A stretch of DNA of 64,000 nt, taken from Pelagibius marinus. GTDB taxonomy: Bacteria > Pseudomonadota > Alphaproteobacteria > Kiloniellales > Kiloniellaceae. Where the stretch lies: the NCBI RefSeq assembly GCF_014925385.1, contig NZ_JACSDK010000018.1, forward strand, positions 1-64,000. The letters are read 5' to 3'. Shown here piece after piece: positions 1 to 7,483 of this stretch. A program made the translations under genes and the position numbers. Position 1 is the first letter of the stretch. Every line of letters starts with the position of its first letter. Under the pieces are notes generated by a model. That model was not told where the DNA came from, did not search any database, and was given only the letters and a program-made list of their open reading frames with translations.

Positions 1-95
1 ACCTGATCACCCACACCATGCCCCTCGACGAGATCAACAAGGGCTTCGACCTCATGCACGAGGGCAAGTCCATCCGCTCCGTCGTCGTCTATTGA
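1..95 (+). CDS. adhC: S-(hydroxymethyl)glutathione dehydrogenase, C-terminal end (partial)
   Basis: Only the last 30 codons are present, read in the frame that begins at base 3 and ends with TGA at 93-95. The residues (for example [18 protein letters not shown], then SVVVY at the end) match the C-terminus of class III, zinc-dependent alcohol dehydrogenases, which oxidise S-hydroxymethylglutathione to S-formylglutathione with NAD. The next gene downstream is the S-formylglutathione hydrolase, the following step, so the pair forms the glutathione-linked formaldehyde oxidation route. The rest of the gene lies outside the window, so the catalytic residues cannot be checked. Confidence 0.85.
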   Translation, partial: LITHTMPLDEINKGFDLMHEGKSIRSVVVY

Positions 96-212
96 ACCCC
101 TAGTGGCCGGAACCGGCGAAGCGGCGGCGCAGTGGACCGCTCCTTCGCCGGACGGCAACCGGATAGCCATGAATTCATGGAGCGTTGCCCCCCCCCGCAA
201 CGGATGTAAAAT

Positions 213-1103
213 ATGCCAGAGGTCGTGAGTGCCGGTGAGCGGCATGGAATTTCGTCGTCGAGTCCTTTCGAAGAGGTCGAGAGCGCGTTGTGTTTCGGCG
301 GAACGCAGCTGACGCTGGCCCATGACAGCAGCGTTACCGGCACCCGGATGCGTCTCAGCGTCTATCTGCCGCCGGCCGCCAAGTCCGGCCCGGTGCCGGT
401 GGTCTATTACCTCTCCGGCCTGACCTGCACCGAGGAGAACTTCACCGTCAAGGCGGGCGCTCAGCGCATGGCCGCGGAAACCGGCCTCATGATCGTGGCG
501 CCGGACACCTCACCGCGCGGCGACGGCGTCGCCAACGCGCCGGACTATGACCTGGGCCAGGGCGCGGGCTTCTACGTCGACTCGGTGATGGAGCCCTGGT
601 CGAAGCACTTCAAGATGTACAGCTACGTCAGCGAGGAACTGCCGGCCCTGATCGCCGAGAACTTTCCGGTGAAGACGGAGGCGGTCGGCATCTTCGGCCA
701 CTCCATGGGCGGACACGGCGCTTTGACCCTGGCGCTGCGGCACCCGGAGCTCTTCAAGTCGGTCTCCGCCTTCGCGCCCATCGTCGCGCCCAGCCAAGTG
801 CCTTGGGGCCGCAAGGCCTTCAGCGCCTACCTGGGTCCCGACGAGGCCAGCTGGCAGGAGCACGACGCCTGCCACCTGCTGCGCGAGCGCAGCTTTTCCT
901 CGCAGATCCTGGTGGACCAGGGCGATGCCGACCCCTTTCTGGAGGAGCAGCTGCAGACCTGGCGTCTGGTTGCGGTGCTGAAGGAAACCGGGCAGTCGGC
1001 CAAGGTGCGCATGCAGCACGGCTACGACCATTCCTACTTCTTCATCGCCACCTTCATCGACGACCACCTGCGCCATCACGCCCGTATCCTCAAGGCGCTG
1101 TAG
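213..1103 (+). CDS. fghA: S-formylglutathione hydrolase
   Basis: This is an esterase D family serine hydrolase of 296 residues; the family is usually about 280, so the first 15-20 residues may be over-called. It cleaves S-formylglutathione to formate and glutathione in the cytoplasm. The nucleophile elbow GHSMGG puts the catalytic serine at residue 164. The DQGDADPF segment (acid near 240) and YDHSYFF (His273) complete the triad, and the LSGLTCTEENF motif typical of the family is near residue 68. It follows adhC by 117 bp on the same strand and ends 3 bp before the convergent ABC permease. It removes the formaldehyde made by the XoxF dehydrogenase encoded further along. Confidence 0.95.
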   Translation: MPEVVSAGERHGISSSSPFEEVESALCFGGTQLTLAHDSSVTGTRMRLSVYLPPAAKSGPVPVVYYLSGLTCTEENFTVKAGAQRMAAETGLMIVAPDTSPRGDGVANAPDYDLGQGAGFYVDSVMEPWSKHFKMYSYVSEELPALIAENFPVKTEAVGIFGHSMGGHGALTLALRHPELFKSVSAFAPIVAPSQVPWGRKAFSAYLGPDEASWQEHDACHLLRERSFSSQILVDQGDADPFLEEQLQTWRLVAVLKETGQSAKVRMQHGYDHSYFFIATFIDDHLRHHARILKAL

Positions 1104-1106
1104 GGG

Positions 1107-1913
1107 CTACCCCCCGCCGCGGCCCGCCGCCGGTCCGCCGCGCGCCGGGGTGTAGCCGATGAGCGCCGCCGCGCCGAAGACCAGCAGGGTGCCGACCACC
1201 ACCGCCAGGGCCGTGGCGTTGAATTGCAGGTAGAGGGTCGAGCGCACCAGCTCCACGATGTAGGTGAAGGGATTGAAGCGGCAGAGCTCGTAGAGCAGCA
1301 GGCTGCTTTCGCGCACCCGCCACAGCGGGTAGAGCGCCGATGACATGAAGAACATCGGGAAGATCAGGAAGTTCATGACCCCGGCGAAGTTCTCCAGCTG
1401 GCGGATGCGCGAGGAGAGGAACATGCCCAGCGCCGAGAGGGTGAGGCCCGTCAGCACCAGCACCGGCAGCAGCGGCAGCAGGCCGCTGGGCGGCAGCTCG
1501 GTGCCGCACAGCGCGGCGATGGCCAGGAAGGCGTAGACCTGGATGATCGACACCGCGGTGCCCGAGAGCATGCGCGCCACGAGCAGATAGCCGCGCGGCA
1601 GCGGCGTCGACAGCAGCACCCGCATGGAACCCATCTCGCGGTCGTAGACCATGGAGAGCGAGTTCTGCATGCCGTTGAAGAGCTGGATCAGCCCGATCAG
1701 CCCGGGCACCACGTAGACGTCGTAGGTGATGTAGGTCTCGTAGGGCGGGATGATGGAGAGCCCCAGGGTGGCGCGGAAGCCGGCGGCGAAGACCAGCAGC
1801 CAGACCAGGGGGCGCACCAGGGCGGCGAAGAAGCGCTCGCGCTGCTGCACGAAGCGCAGCAGCTCGCGCCACAGGATGGCCCGGAAAGCGCGGCCGGCGT
1901 GGGCGGCGTTCAT
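1107..1913 (-). CDS. ABC-2 type permease of the PQQ-dependent alcohol oxidation cluster
   Basis: The product is 268 residues with about six hydrophobic membrane segments and the ABC-2 exporter permease layout (short cytoplasmic N-terminus, DREMGSMRVLLSTPLPR loop near residue 90). Its start overlaps the stop of the upstream ATPase gene by 4 bp, so the two are translationally coupled. Permeases of this type recur beside PQQ-dependent alcohol dehydrogenase genes (the PedC-like family), where the exported compound is not established. It is the last gene of the minus-strand xox block and converges on fghA with only 3 bp between stops. Confidence 0.85.
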   Translation of the reverse strand: MNAAHAGRAFRAILWRELLRFVQQRERFFAALVRPLVWLLVFAAGFRATLGLSIIPPYETYITYDVYVVPGLIGLIQLFNGMQNSLSMVYDREMGSMRVLLSTPLPRGYLLVARMLSGTAVSIIQVYAFLAIAALCGTELPPSGLLPLLPVLVLTGLTLSALGMFLSSRIRQLENFAGVMNFLIFPMFFMSSALYPLWRVRESSLLLYELCRFNPFTYIVELVRSTLYLQFNATALAVVVGTLLVFGAAALIGYTPARGGPAAGRGGG

Positions 1914-2704
1914 GACGGCGCCTCTCCTTTCGCAGTCAGCCGCGTGAAGGCTTCGTCCAGGTCCGCGCCGCCGCTGTGGCGGATCACTTGCTCGACCGGG
2001 CCGCGGGCGACGATGCGGCCCTTGTTCAGCACCAGCAGGTCGTCCTCCGGCATCACCTCGTCGACCAGGTGCGTGGCCATGAGGATGGCGATCCCGTCCT
2101 CGCGCGCGATGCGGTGAATGTGCTCGACCAGCCAGCGGCGTGTCGAGATGTCGAGGCCGGTGCTCGGTTCGTCCAGCAGCAGCAGGGCGGGGCGGTCGAG
2201 CAGCGCGCGGGCGACCTCCACCCGGCGGCGCTGCCCACCGCTCAAAGTGCGCACCTTGGCCTTGGCTTTCTCGGTGAGGCCGATCTCCTCCAGCAGCGCC
2301 GCGATGCGCTGCTGCGCCGTGCCGCCGGGCAGGCCGCGCAGGGCGGCGAAGTAGCGCAGGTTCTGCTCGACGGAGAGGTCGAGGTCCAGCGTCTGCGCCT
2401 GGAACACGATGCCGAGCTGGGCCAGCGCCTTGCTGCGGGCGCGGCGAATGGCGTGGCTGGCGATCTCGATGGCGCCCTGGCGGCTGTCGAAGAGGCCGGT
2501 GATCAGCGAGAAGAGGGTGGTCTTGCCGGCGCCGTTGGGTCCCAGCAGGGCGGTGACGCGGCCGGAACTCAGCTCCAAAGAGACGTCGTCCAGGGCCTTG
2601 GTCTTGCCGTAGGCATAGGACAGTCCGGTCACCCGCAGCACGGGGACCGCCGGCTGGTCGGCGGCATCTCGGTTTGAGGCGTCTTGCGTCGGCGCCGCGT
2701 CCAT
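1910..2704 (-). CDS. ABC transporter ATP-binding protein, PQQ-dependent alcohol dehydrogenase system
   Basis: This is a 264-residue nucleotide-binding subunit with Walker A GPNGAGKTT, the signature LSGGQRRRVEVARALL, Walker B LLLLDEPSTGLD and the H-loop MATHLVDE. It energises the ABC-2 permease encoded immediately downstream. I start it at 2704 because an AGGGAG ribosome site sits about 8 nt before that ATG; an in-frame ATG at 2743 would add 13 residues of low-complexity sequence. The sequence resembles the ATPase family reported from quinoprotein dehydrogenase clusters. The complex is probably in the inner membrane, with unknown cargo. Confidence 0.88.
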   Translation of the reverse strand: MDAAPTQDASNRDAADQPAVPVLRVTGLSYAYGKTKALDDVSLELSSGRVTALLGPNGAGKTTLFSLITGLFDSRQGAIEIASHAIRRARSKALAQLGIVFQAQTLDLDLSVEQNLRYFAALRGLPGGTAQQRIAALLEEIGLTEKAKAKVRTLSGGQRRRVEVARALLDRPALLLLDEPSTGLDISTRRWLVEHIHRIAREDGIAILMATHLVDEVMPEDDLLVLNKGRIVARGPVEQVIRHSGGADLDEAFTRLTAKGEAPS

Positions 2705-2771
2705 CAGCCCACTCCCTTGTGGCGCCGCGGTTCTCGAAGGCATCAGAGGCCCGGCCGCGGTCGCATCCCCA

Positions 2772-3290
2772 TCACTTTTTGGCGGATGTAAGTATCTGAG
2801 TTTTCAGAAGGTATTGCAATCCATGACGCCAAGATTCGTCGGTGTTGCCGCGAATGCTGACGCTCTTTTCCTCGAGCAGCCTGCCGCTCTCGGTATCGCG
2901 CACCGCCACGGTGATGTAGAGGATCAGGGTGGAGATCTTGTAGACGAAGCCGCTGATCGAGCGTTCCGCCCCCAGCTCTGCGGCCAGTTTGGTCTCGCAG
3001 CCGTTGCAGCTGTAGAGCGCCGGCATGGCGGCCAGGCGCTGGCGCAGCGGCGCGGTGTCGACTGTCAGCATGTCGTCGCGCTCGGCCACCGCCTCGCGCA
3101 GCAGGGCGCTGAGCTGTTCCAGACGCGCCGCCTCCGCCGGATCGCGCCCGCGCATCTCGCCTTCCAGGCTGGTGTCGTAGAGCTCCAGGTCGAAGACCGC
3201 CACCTTTGTCGGCGCGGCTTCTGCAAGGCCGGAGGCCGCCGGCCACAGCAGCAGCGCGGCGATGGCCGGGAGGAGGCGCCGGGGACTCAA
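2772..3290 (-). CDS. Periplasmic DUF3280/DUF2380-like protein of the quinoprotein cluster
   Basis: The 172-residue product begins with a signal peptide (hydrophobic LLPAIAALLLWPA, cleavage likely after AEA near residue 26). The body matches the DUF3280/DUF2380-type proteins found beside PQQ alcohol dehydrogenases, with a SCNGCETKLAAELGA segment that carries two cysteines. The start is TTG, and its TTGA overlaps the stop of the SoxYZ-like gene, so it is probably translated by reinitiation. The biochemical role is unknown. Position inside the block implies that it serves the periplasmic methanol oxidation machinery. Confidence 0.7.
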   Translation of the reverse strand: MSPRRLLPAIAALLLWPAASGLAEAAPTKVAVFDLELYDTSLEGEMRGRDPAEAARLEQLSALLREAVAERDDMLTVDTAPLRQRLAAMPALYSCNGCETKLAAELGAERSISGFVYKISTLILYITVAVRDTESGRLLEEKSVSIRGNTDESWRHGLQYLLKTQILTSAKK

Positions 3291-4141
3291 GAGGACGGCT
3301 CGACCTGGATCGGCCAGGACTGCTCGAAGACCTTGTCCTCGGAATCGACCACCTTGGCGTGGAGCACCTCCGAGCCCTGGGGTTTCACGAAGAAGCGGAA
3401 GGTCGGGTTCTCACTGATCGAGATGTCGCCGTCGAAGCGCAGGATCTCCCGCTCGCCCAGGGTCAGTGTGATGGCGCGCACGTAGTGCGCCGGGATCCAG
3501 AGCTGCGAGACCTGGTCCTGCTGGAAACCGGAGTAGTTGGGGTGACTCACCTGGAATTGCGCCTCGGCGGTCTCGTTCAGGCGCCAGGCGCCGAGCTGGC
3601 GCAGCTTCATCTTGCCCATGCGCGCCATGGCCGCTTCCTGGTCGCTGGAGGCGGGCGCTGAGCAGCCGCCGGAGGCCTTCACATACTCGGCGGCCATGTA
3701 GAGCGTGCCGTCGTTGGTTTCGGCGATGGCGCGGATGTTGGTGTAGGCATTGACCCGCACCCGCGTGGAGATGCTGGCGATGCCGTTGGCCGGCGAGAAG
3801 TGGAAGGTGCCGACGATGGGCGCGGGGTTCTCGTCGACGACCAGGGTCAGGCTGCGGATGTAGCGCTCTTCGCTCTGCGGGATCTTGGCGGTGACGGTGA
3901 TCGGCACGGTCGAGGCGTCGAGCGCGCGGTAGGGCGCCTCCAGCTCGATCACGCCGGCGGCCGGCTGGAAGGTCTGTTCGGCGCCGTACAGCTCGCTGCG
4001 GATGTCGTCCCAGGCGGAGTTTCCGGCCCGGGCGCTGCCGGCAGAGACCGTGAGCAGGGCGCCGAGCAGAAGAGCGCAGAGCGCCGCGGCCAGGCGGCGC
4101 GGCTCCGGGAGGCGTGAGGCTGTCGGCGCGAAATTCATCAT
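3287..4141 (-). CDS. Quinoprotein dehydrogenase-associated SoxYZ-like carrier protein
   Basis: The 284-residue protein has a signal peptide (hydrophobic stretch near residues 15-35, cleavage at SARA). A SoxY-like immunoglobulin domain then contains the KASGGCSAPAS segment, the place where SoxY proteins carry their swinging-arm cysteine. A SoxZ-like domain (near residues 185-284) follows. SoxY and SoxZ fused in one chain is the hallmark of the carrier family found with PQQ dehydrogenases. ATG at 4141 overlaps the stop of the metallohydrolase gene (ATGA). The carrier presumably works with that hydrolase and with the rhodanese-like XoxJ fusion; the bound group is unknown. Confidence 0.85.
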   Translation of the reverse strand: MMNFAPTASRLPEPRRLAAALCALLLGALLTVSAGSARAGNSAWDDIRSELYGAEQTFQPAAGVIELEAPYRALDASTVPITVTAKIPQSEERYIRSLTLVVDENPAPIVGTFHFSPANGIASISTRVRVNAYTNIRAIAETNDGTLYMAAEYVKASGGCSAPASSDQEAAMARMGKMKLRQLGAWRLNETAEAQFQVSHPNYSGFQQDQVSQLWIPAHYVRAITLTLGEREILRFDGDISISENPTFRFFVKPQGSEVLHAKVVDSEDKVFEQSWPIQVEPSS

Positions 4142-5085
4142 TCCCACTCCAGTTCGGTATAGGCGCTGACGATGTTGCGCCCGTGGTTGTGCTCGAAGAC
4201 CTGCCAGTGCTGCGGATTGCCGCTGCCGATCCGCGCCAGGGTTTCCGGAATGTCGAGGCCCTCGCGGATGGCCATACGCACTTCGTCGCGCAGGGTCTCC
4301 AGGTAGCGGCGCTCGCTGGCCAGGGCGGCGCGGCCGTCGCTGACCGGGCCGTGGCCCGGGATGACCCGCACGACTTCCTCCGGCAGCAGTTCGTCCAGCA
4401 CCTTGAGCCAGCCGAGGATGCTGCCGTCCAGGGTCGGCAGGCGTTCGGCGAAGATCAGGTCGCCGCTCCACAGCGTGCCGGTCTTCACGTCGAAGACTGT
4501 CAGGTCGGTGTTGGTGTGTGCCGTCGGCCAGGCGGTGATGCGCAGCGGGCGGTTGCCGAGGTCGACCTCCAACTTGTCGTCCACCGTCTCGCCCGGCGGC
4601 ACCACCACGGTGCCGGCGAAGTCGGGGCAGATGCCGGCCAGCATCTCGCTGTAGAAGGGGCCTCGTTCGGCCAGGGCCCGCGGCAGGTTGCGGTGGCCGA
4701 TGGAGCGCAGTTCCAGATCGGCGAAGGCGCTGAGGCCGAAGCTGTGGTCGAAATGTACGTGGGTCGTGAAGAGGTGGCTGATCGGCTTGTCGGTTACGGC
4801 GGCCACGGCCTCGCGCAGGGCCAGGCCCTGGGCGCGGGTGGTGCCGCTGTCGATGACGGCGACGCTGTCCTCGCCGACGATGAAGCCGATGTTGGCGATG
4901 GCGCCGCAGTTGGTGGCGGTGACCTCTTCGTGTACCCCGAAGCGGACGAAGATGCCCTCGGCCACTTCGGTGAAGGGAAGCGCCGCCGGGGCGGCGGCGC
5001 CGCCAGGCACGGCCGGCAGCAGCAGGCCGGTCAGGGTTCCCAGGGCCAGGGCCGCTGTGGCGCGCAGGATCGTGCGCCGTTTCAA
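4138..5085 (-). CDS. Quinoprotein relay system zinc metallohydrolase (metallo-beta-lactamase fold)
   Basis: The product is about 315 residues, with an N-terminal twin-arginine-like leader (KRRTILRATAALAL) and a metallo-beta-lactamase fold. The metal motif THVHFDHSFG is intact, followed by TAHTNTDL, the bridging-aspartate strand WSGDLIF and the final histidine in IPGHGPVS. This family is SoxH-related and recurs beside PQQ dehydrogenases together with the SoxYZ-like carrier. The open frame extends to 5325 but there overlaps the 65-aa gene, so I start at TTG 5085, just before the leader; that start is uncertain. The substrate is unknown. Confidence 0.82.
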   Translation of the reverse strand: MKRRTILRATAALALGTLTGLLLPAVPGGAAAPAALPFTEVAEGIFVRFGVHEEVTATNCGAIANIGFIVGEDSVAVIDSGTTRAQGLALREAVAAVTDKPISHLFTTHVHFDHSFGLSAFADLELRSIGHRNLPRALAERGPFYSEMLAGICPDFAGTVVVPPGETVDDKLEVDLGNRPLRITAWPTAHTNTDLTVFDVKTGTLWSGDLIFAERLPTLDGSILGWLKVLDELLPEEVVRVIPGHGPVSDGRAALASERRYLETLRDEVRMAIREGLDIPETLARIGSGNPQHWQVFEHNHGRNIVSAYTELEWE

Positions 5086-5123
5086 CCCCGGACGCTGTCG
5101 CGCCCCGGGGTTCTGCTCAGTGC

Positions 5124-5321
5124 CTAAATGGCCGAGCCCATCGGCGCACAGATAAAGCGCCGGATTCTCCAATCCGGCTCGTGCGAGGCCCATTCGACCG
5201 CGTTTAGCTGAGCCATGACGGAACATTGGTGCAGCGTCTCGTAGTGATACAGCGGTACTTCGAACGTCTTGCAGTCGGCGGGGCTGGTGATCAGACAGGC
5301 GACGATCAGAACTTCGTACAT
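5124..5321 (-). CDS. Small conserved protein, 65 aa, unknown function
   Basis: The 65-residue product starts with a hydrophobic MYEVLIVACLI segment and has three cysteines (ADCKTFEV, HQCSVMAQ, RFICAPM) spread over its length. A GGTGGAG ribosome site lies about 6 nt before the ATG, which supports translation. It sits between the XoxJ fusion and the metallohydrolase on the same strand. I recall similar short proteins with the same YE-LIV start and ADC motif from other alphaproteobacteria, but not a function. It could be a signal-peptide-bearing or membrane-associated protein. Confidence 0.65.
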   Translation of the reverse strand: MYEVLIVACLITSPADCKTFEVPLYHYETLHQCSVMAQLNAVEWASHEPDWRIRRFICAPMGSAI

Positions 5322-5496
5322 GCAATCTCCACCTTACTCTGGGGCGCTTGCCGCTCCTTGGTGGAAACGGATTTTGCGCCGTGGGTCGAATCCATGACGC
5401 AATATCCTAATCAGAAGGCCTAAAAATTTATTAAAAGGCCACAAGGAGTAGCGTCACTGCCGCACTCCTCCCACTAAATCGTCGCTCGAGGCGCTT

Positions 5497-6843
5497 CTAT
5501 GGGCGCCATGGTGTCACCAAATTTCCCTCCAATCCAGCGTTTCGCCACGCGGTCGCCCCGCCGGGAAACCAGACGATATTCCTAAATCCGTAGCTAAGTG
5601 CCCGTTTTGCCGCGTTCCATGACATCCAGCAGTCCGGCTCGCAAAAAAGGACGATGGGCCGATTCCTGTCGCCCGCCAGGCGTTCCAACTCCGCTTTGAA
5701 GGCCGCTTCCTCGGATTCGTCGAGCCGGCCGAAACCCATGTTGGCGAGCCAGACCGCCCCCTTGATGGTGTCGCGTTCCGGATCGCGCCAGATCGCATCG
5801 GCGGGCCGCTTCTCCGGCTTGCGCTGGGTCGGCATGACGTCGACCAGCAGCGCGTCCTCCTTGGCCAGCAGCGCCTGCAGGCCGGCGACGTCGACGGTGC
5901 GCGCGCCTTTCAGGGCCGCCGGCACCGGCGCGCGGTAGTCGCTCATGCGGTAGCCTTCCGGCTCCGGCGCGAAGCTCTGGGCAGGGTCGAGGCCGGCTTT
6001 CTGCAGCAAGTGGCCCTGCTCGTCGAGCAGCGGCACGCCGTAGCTGGTGAGGATGGCCTCGATCTCCGCCTTGTGCTTTTCCAGGATCCTGTTCAGCAGA
6101 TGCTTCCAGTCCGGCTCGTTGTAGCGGATGCCCATGGACACGCGGAAGTCGAGGCGCTCGTGGCTGGCATCGGGCGCTAACGGCGTGATCTTCAGGTCCG
6201 GCGCCAGTTCCTTCACCCAGTAGCCGGCCAGCGGCCCCCAGGCGAGGGCGGCGTCGATCTCTCCCTTGGCCACGTCCTCGACCATGGCCCGTGCCGGTTT
6301 CTCCAGCCGGGTGTCGACGATCAGGCGATAGGGCTTGGCCCGGGTCAAGAGGCCGTAGCGCGCGACCAGCGTCGCCACCGGCGTGCGCGGCTGGATGCCG
6401 AGGCGCGCGGTTGCGAAGGCCGGGTCGTCCAGGTGCCCGCCGTCCTTCAGTTCCATGTCGGCGCGGTGCACGATGACGTAGCTGGAGCGGTAGTAGGGGT
6501 TGGTGTTCTGCATCAGCTCGTTGGTGGTGGCGACCCCGATGATGAGGTCGCAGCGCTTGGCCGCCAGGGTCATGCGCACGAAGCCGATGGTCTGTGGGAA
6601 CCAGGTGTATTCCAGGGGGACGTCGAGTTCGCGGGCGATCATTTCCGCGATCTTGTTCTCGAAGCCCTCGCCCTGGTCGTTTGAGTAGGGCAGGTTGCCG
6701 GGGTCGGCGCAGACCCGCAGCTTGCTGAGGTCGACAACCTCGCCGGTCGCCGCGGCGGCCCGTTCGGCGGCCCCCGCCGTCACCGCGAGGGCGAGGCAGA
6801 GGCCGCAGAAACGAGTAAACCGCGAGCGCAGCGCAGCGGTCAT
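5497..6843 (-). CDS. xoxJ: XoxJ-like periplasmic binding protein fused to a Cys-x3-Cys-Trp rhodanese-like domain
   Basis: The 448-residue product has three parts. First comes a signal peptide ending near AAAA. A solute-binding-type domain follows (about residues 35-270; LRVCADPGNLPYSN, PQTIGFVRMTL), as in MxaJ/XoxJ. A rhodanese-like domain (about 295-448) carries FCEPDCWMSWNAAKRAL, the motif of PQQ-associated CXXCW proteins. In many clusters these are separate genes; here they are one chain. XoxJ proteins are thought to help activate the dehydrogenase in the periplasm. Its ATG overlaps the xoxG stop (ATGA). The open frame runs further upstream, but only inside xoxG. Confidence 0.85.
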   Translation of the reverse strand: MTAALRSRFTRFCGLCLALAVTAGAAERAAAATGEVVDLSKLRVCADPGNLPYSNDQGEGFENKIAEMIARELDVPLEYTWFPQTIGFVRMTLAAKRCDLIIGVATTNELMQNTNPYYRSSYVIVHRADMELKDGGHLDDPAFATARLGIQPRTPVATLVARYGLLTRAKPYRLIVDTRLEKPARAMVEDVAKGEIDAALAWGPLAGYWVKELAPDLKITPLAPDASHERLDFRVSMGIRYNEPDWKHLLNRILEKHKAEIEAILTSYGVPLLDEQGHLLQKAGLDPAQSFAPEPEGYRMSDYRAPVPAALKGARTVDVAGLQALLAKEDALLVDVMPTQRKPEKRPADAIWRDPERDTIKGAVWLANMGFGRLDESEEAAFKAELERLAGDRNRPIVLFCEPDCWMSWNAAKRALSYGFRNIVWFPGGATAWRNAGLEGNLVTPWRP

Positions 6844-7325
6844 TGGCTGGCTTTCCACTCCTGGAAGACCGGATCGTCGTCGGCGGGCAGGCGCTTGGGA
6901 CGGCCGCGCCCGACCTCGTCGTTGGCGCGGGCCTTCAGGTAGGCATAGATGTGATCGATGTAGAGCATCACGTCCTCGGCCTCGGCGAAGGCCGGCATCA
7001 CCGACTCCTTGCCGGCGGAAAGGTTCTCGCGGCCGTTGACCACCACCTCCAGGAACTCGTCGTAGGTCATGGCGTTCAGCGAATCCTTCAAGGCCGGCGC
7101 GTAGCTGCTGCCCATGGCGTCGGGGCCATGGCAGACGTGGCAGAAGGAATGATAGCGGCGGAAACCGTTGTAGGTGCCGTAGTCGACCTTGCCGTCTTTG
7201 ATGATGTAGGGCTGCTTTTCCCAATCGACCTCGCCGCTCTGCGCGGCGGCGGGGCCGTTAGACAGAATGGCGATGGCCATCATGGCGCCGCTCGCCAGCG
7301 ACAGCGTCGTCTTCCATAAACGCAT
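6840..7325 (-). CDS. xoxG: Cytochrome c of the XoxF system
   Basis: This is a 161-residue secreted c-type cytochrome with a signal peptide (cleavage near AAAQS, residue 30) and one haem site, CHVCH, at residues 62-66. The likely distal methionine is in SVMPAF. It follows xoxF and precedes xoxJ, the usual xoxFGJ order, so it is the probable electron acceptor of the methanol dehydrogenase. The C-terminal tail (ADDDPVFQEWKASQ) is acidic-rich. The gene is separated from xoxF by a strong hairpin that may lower its expression relative to the dehydrogenase. Confidence 0.9.
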   Translation of the reverse strand: MRLWKTTLSLASGAMMAIAILSNGPAAAQSGEVDWEKQPYIIKDGKVDYGTYNGFRRYHSFCHVCHGPDAMGSSYAPALKDSLNAMTYDEFLEVVVNGRENLSAGKESVMPAFAEAEDVMLYIDHIYAYLKARANDEVGRGRPKRLPADDDPVFQEWKASQ

Positions 7326-7414
7326 TAAGTTTCGTCTCCCAGGGTAGGTGGTTGACCGGCGCGACTTGCGCCGGGGCGGGGCGGGCTTCTTTGTGACCCT
7401 GTCCCCCAGAAGGA

Positions 7415-7443
7415 TGCGGGCCGATGGAGATCATCGGCCCGCA
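7415..7443 (-). terminator. Intercistronic hairpin between xoxF and xoxG
   Basis: A perfect 12-bp stem (7415-7426 paired with 7432-7443) closes a 5-nt loop, about 40 bp after the xoxF stop. No good T-tract follows on the minus strand, so it is more likely a partial terminator or an mRNA-stabilising 3' end than a full stop. Such structures are common after highly expressed first genes. Confidence 0.55.
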
Positions 7444-7483
7444 AGAGGTGTTCTAAGCTTCAGGACTTTTCACAGGGAGGCCT

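Noticed and set aside
2743-3246. Long open frames opposite or alongside real genes throughout the window, such as 19044-20819, 41011-42837, 55716-58244 and 53671-55386
   Set aside because: They show the alanine, arginine or histidine-rich composition of shadow frames in GC-rich DNA and lack domains, signal peptides or ribosome sites.
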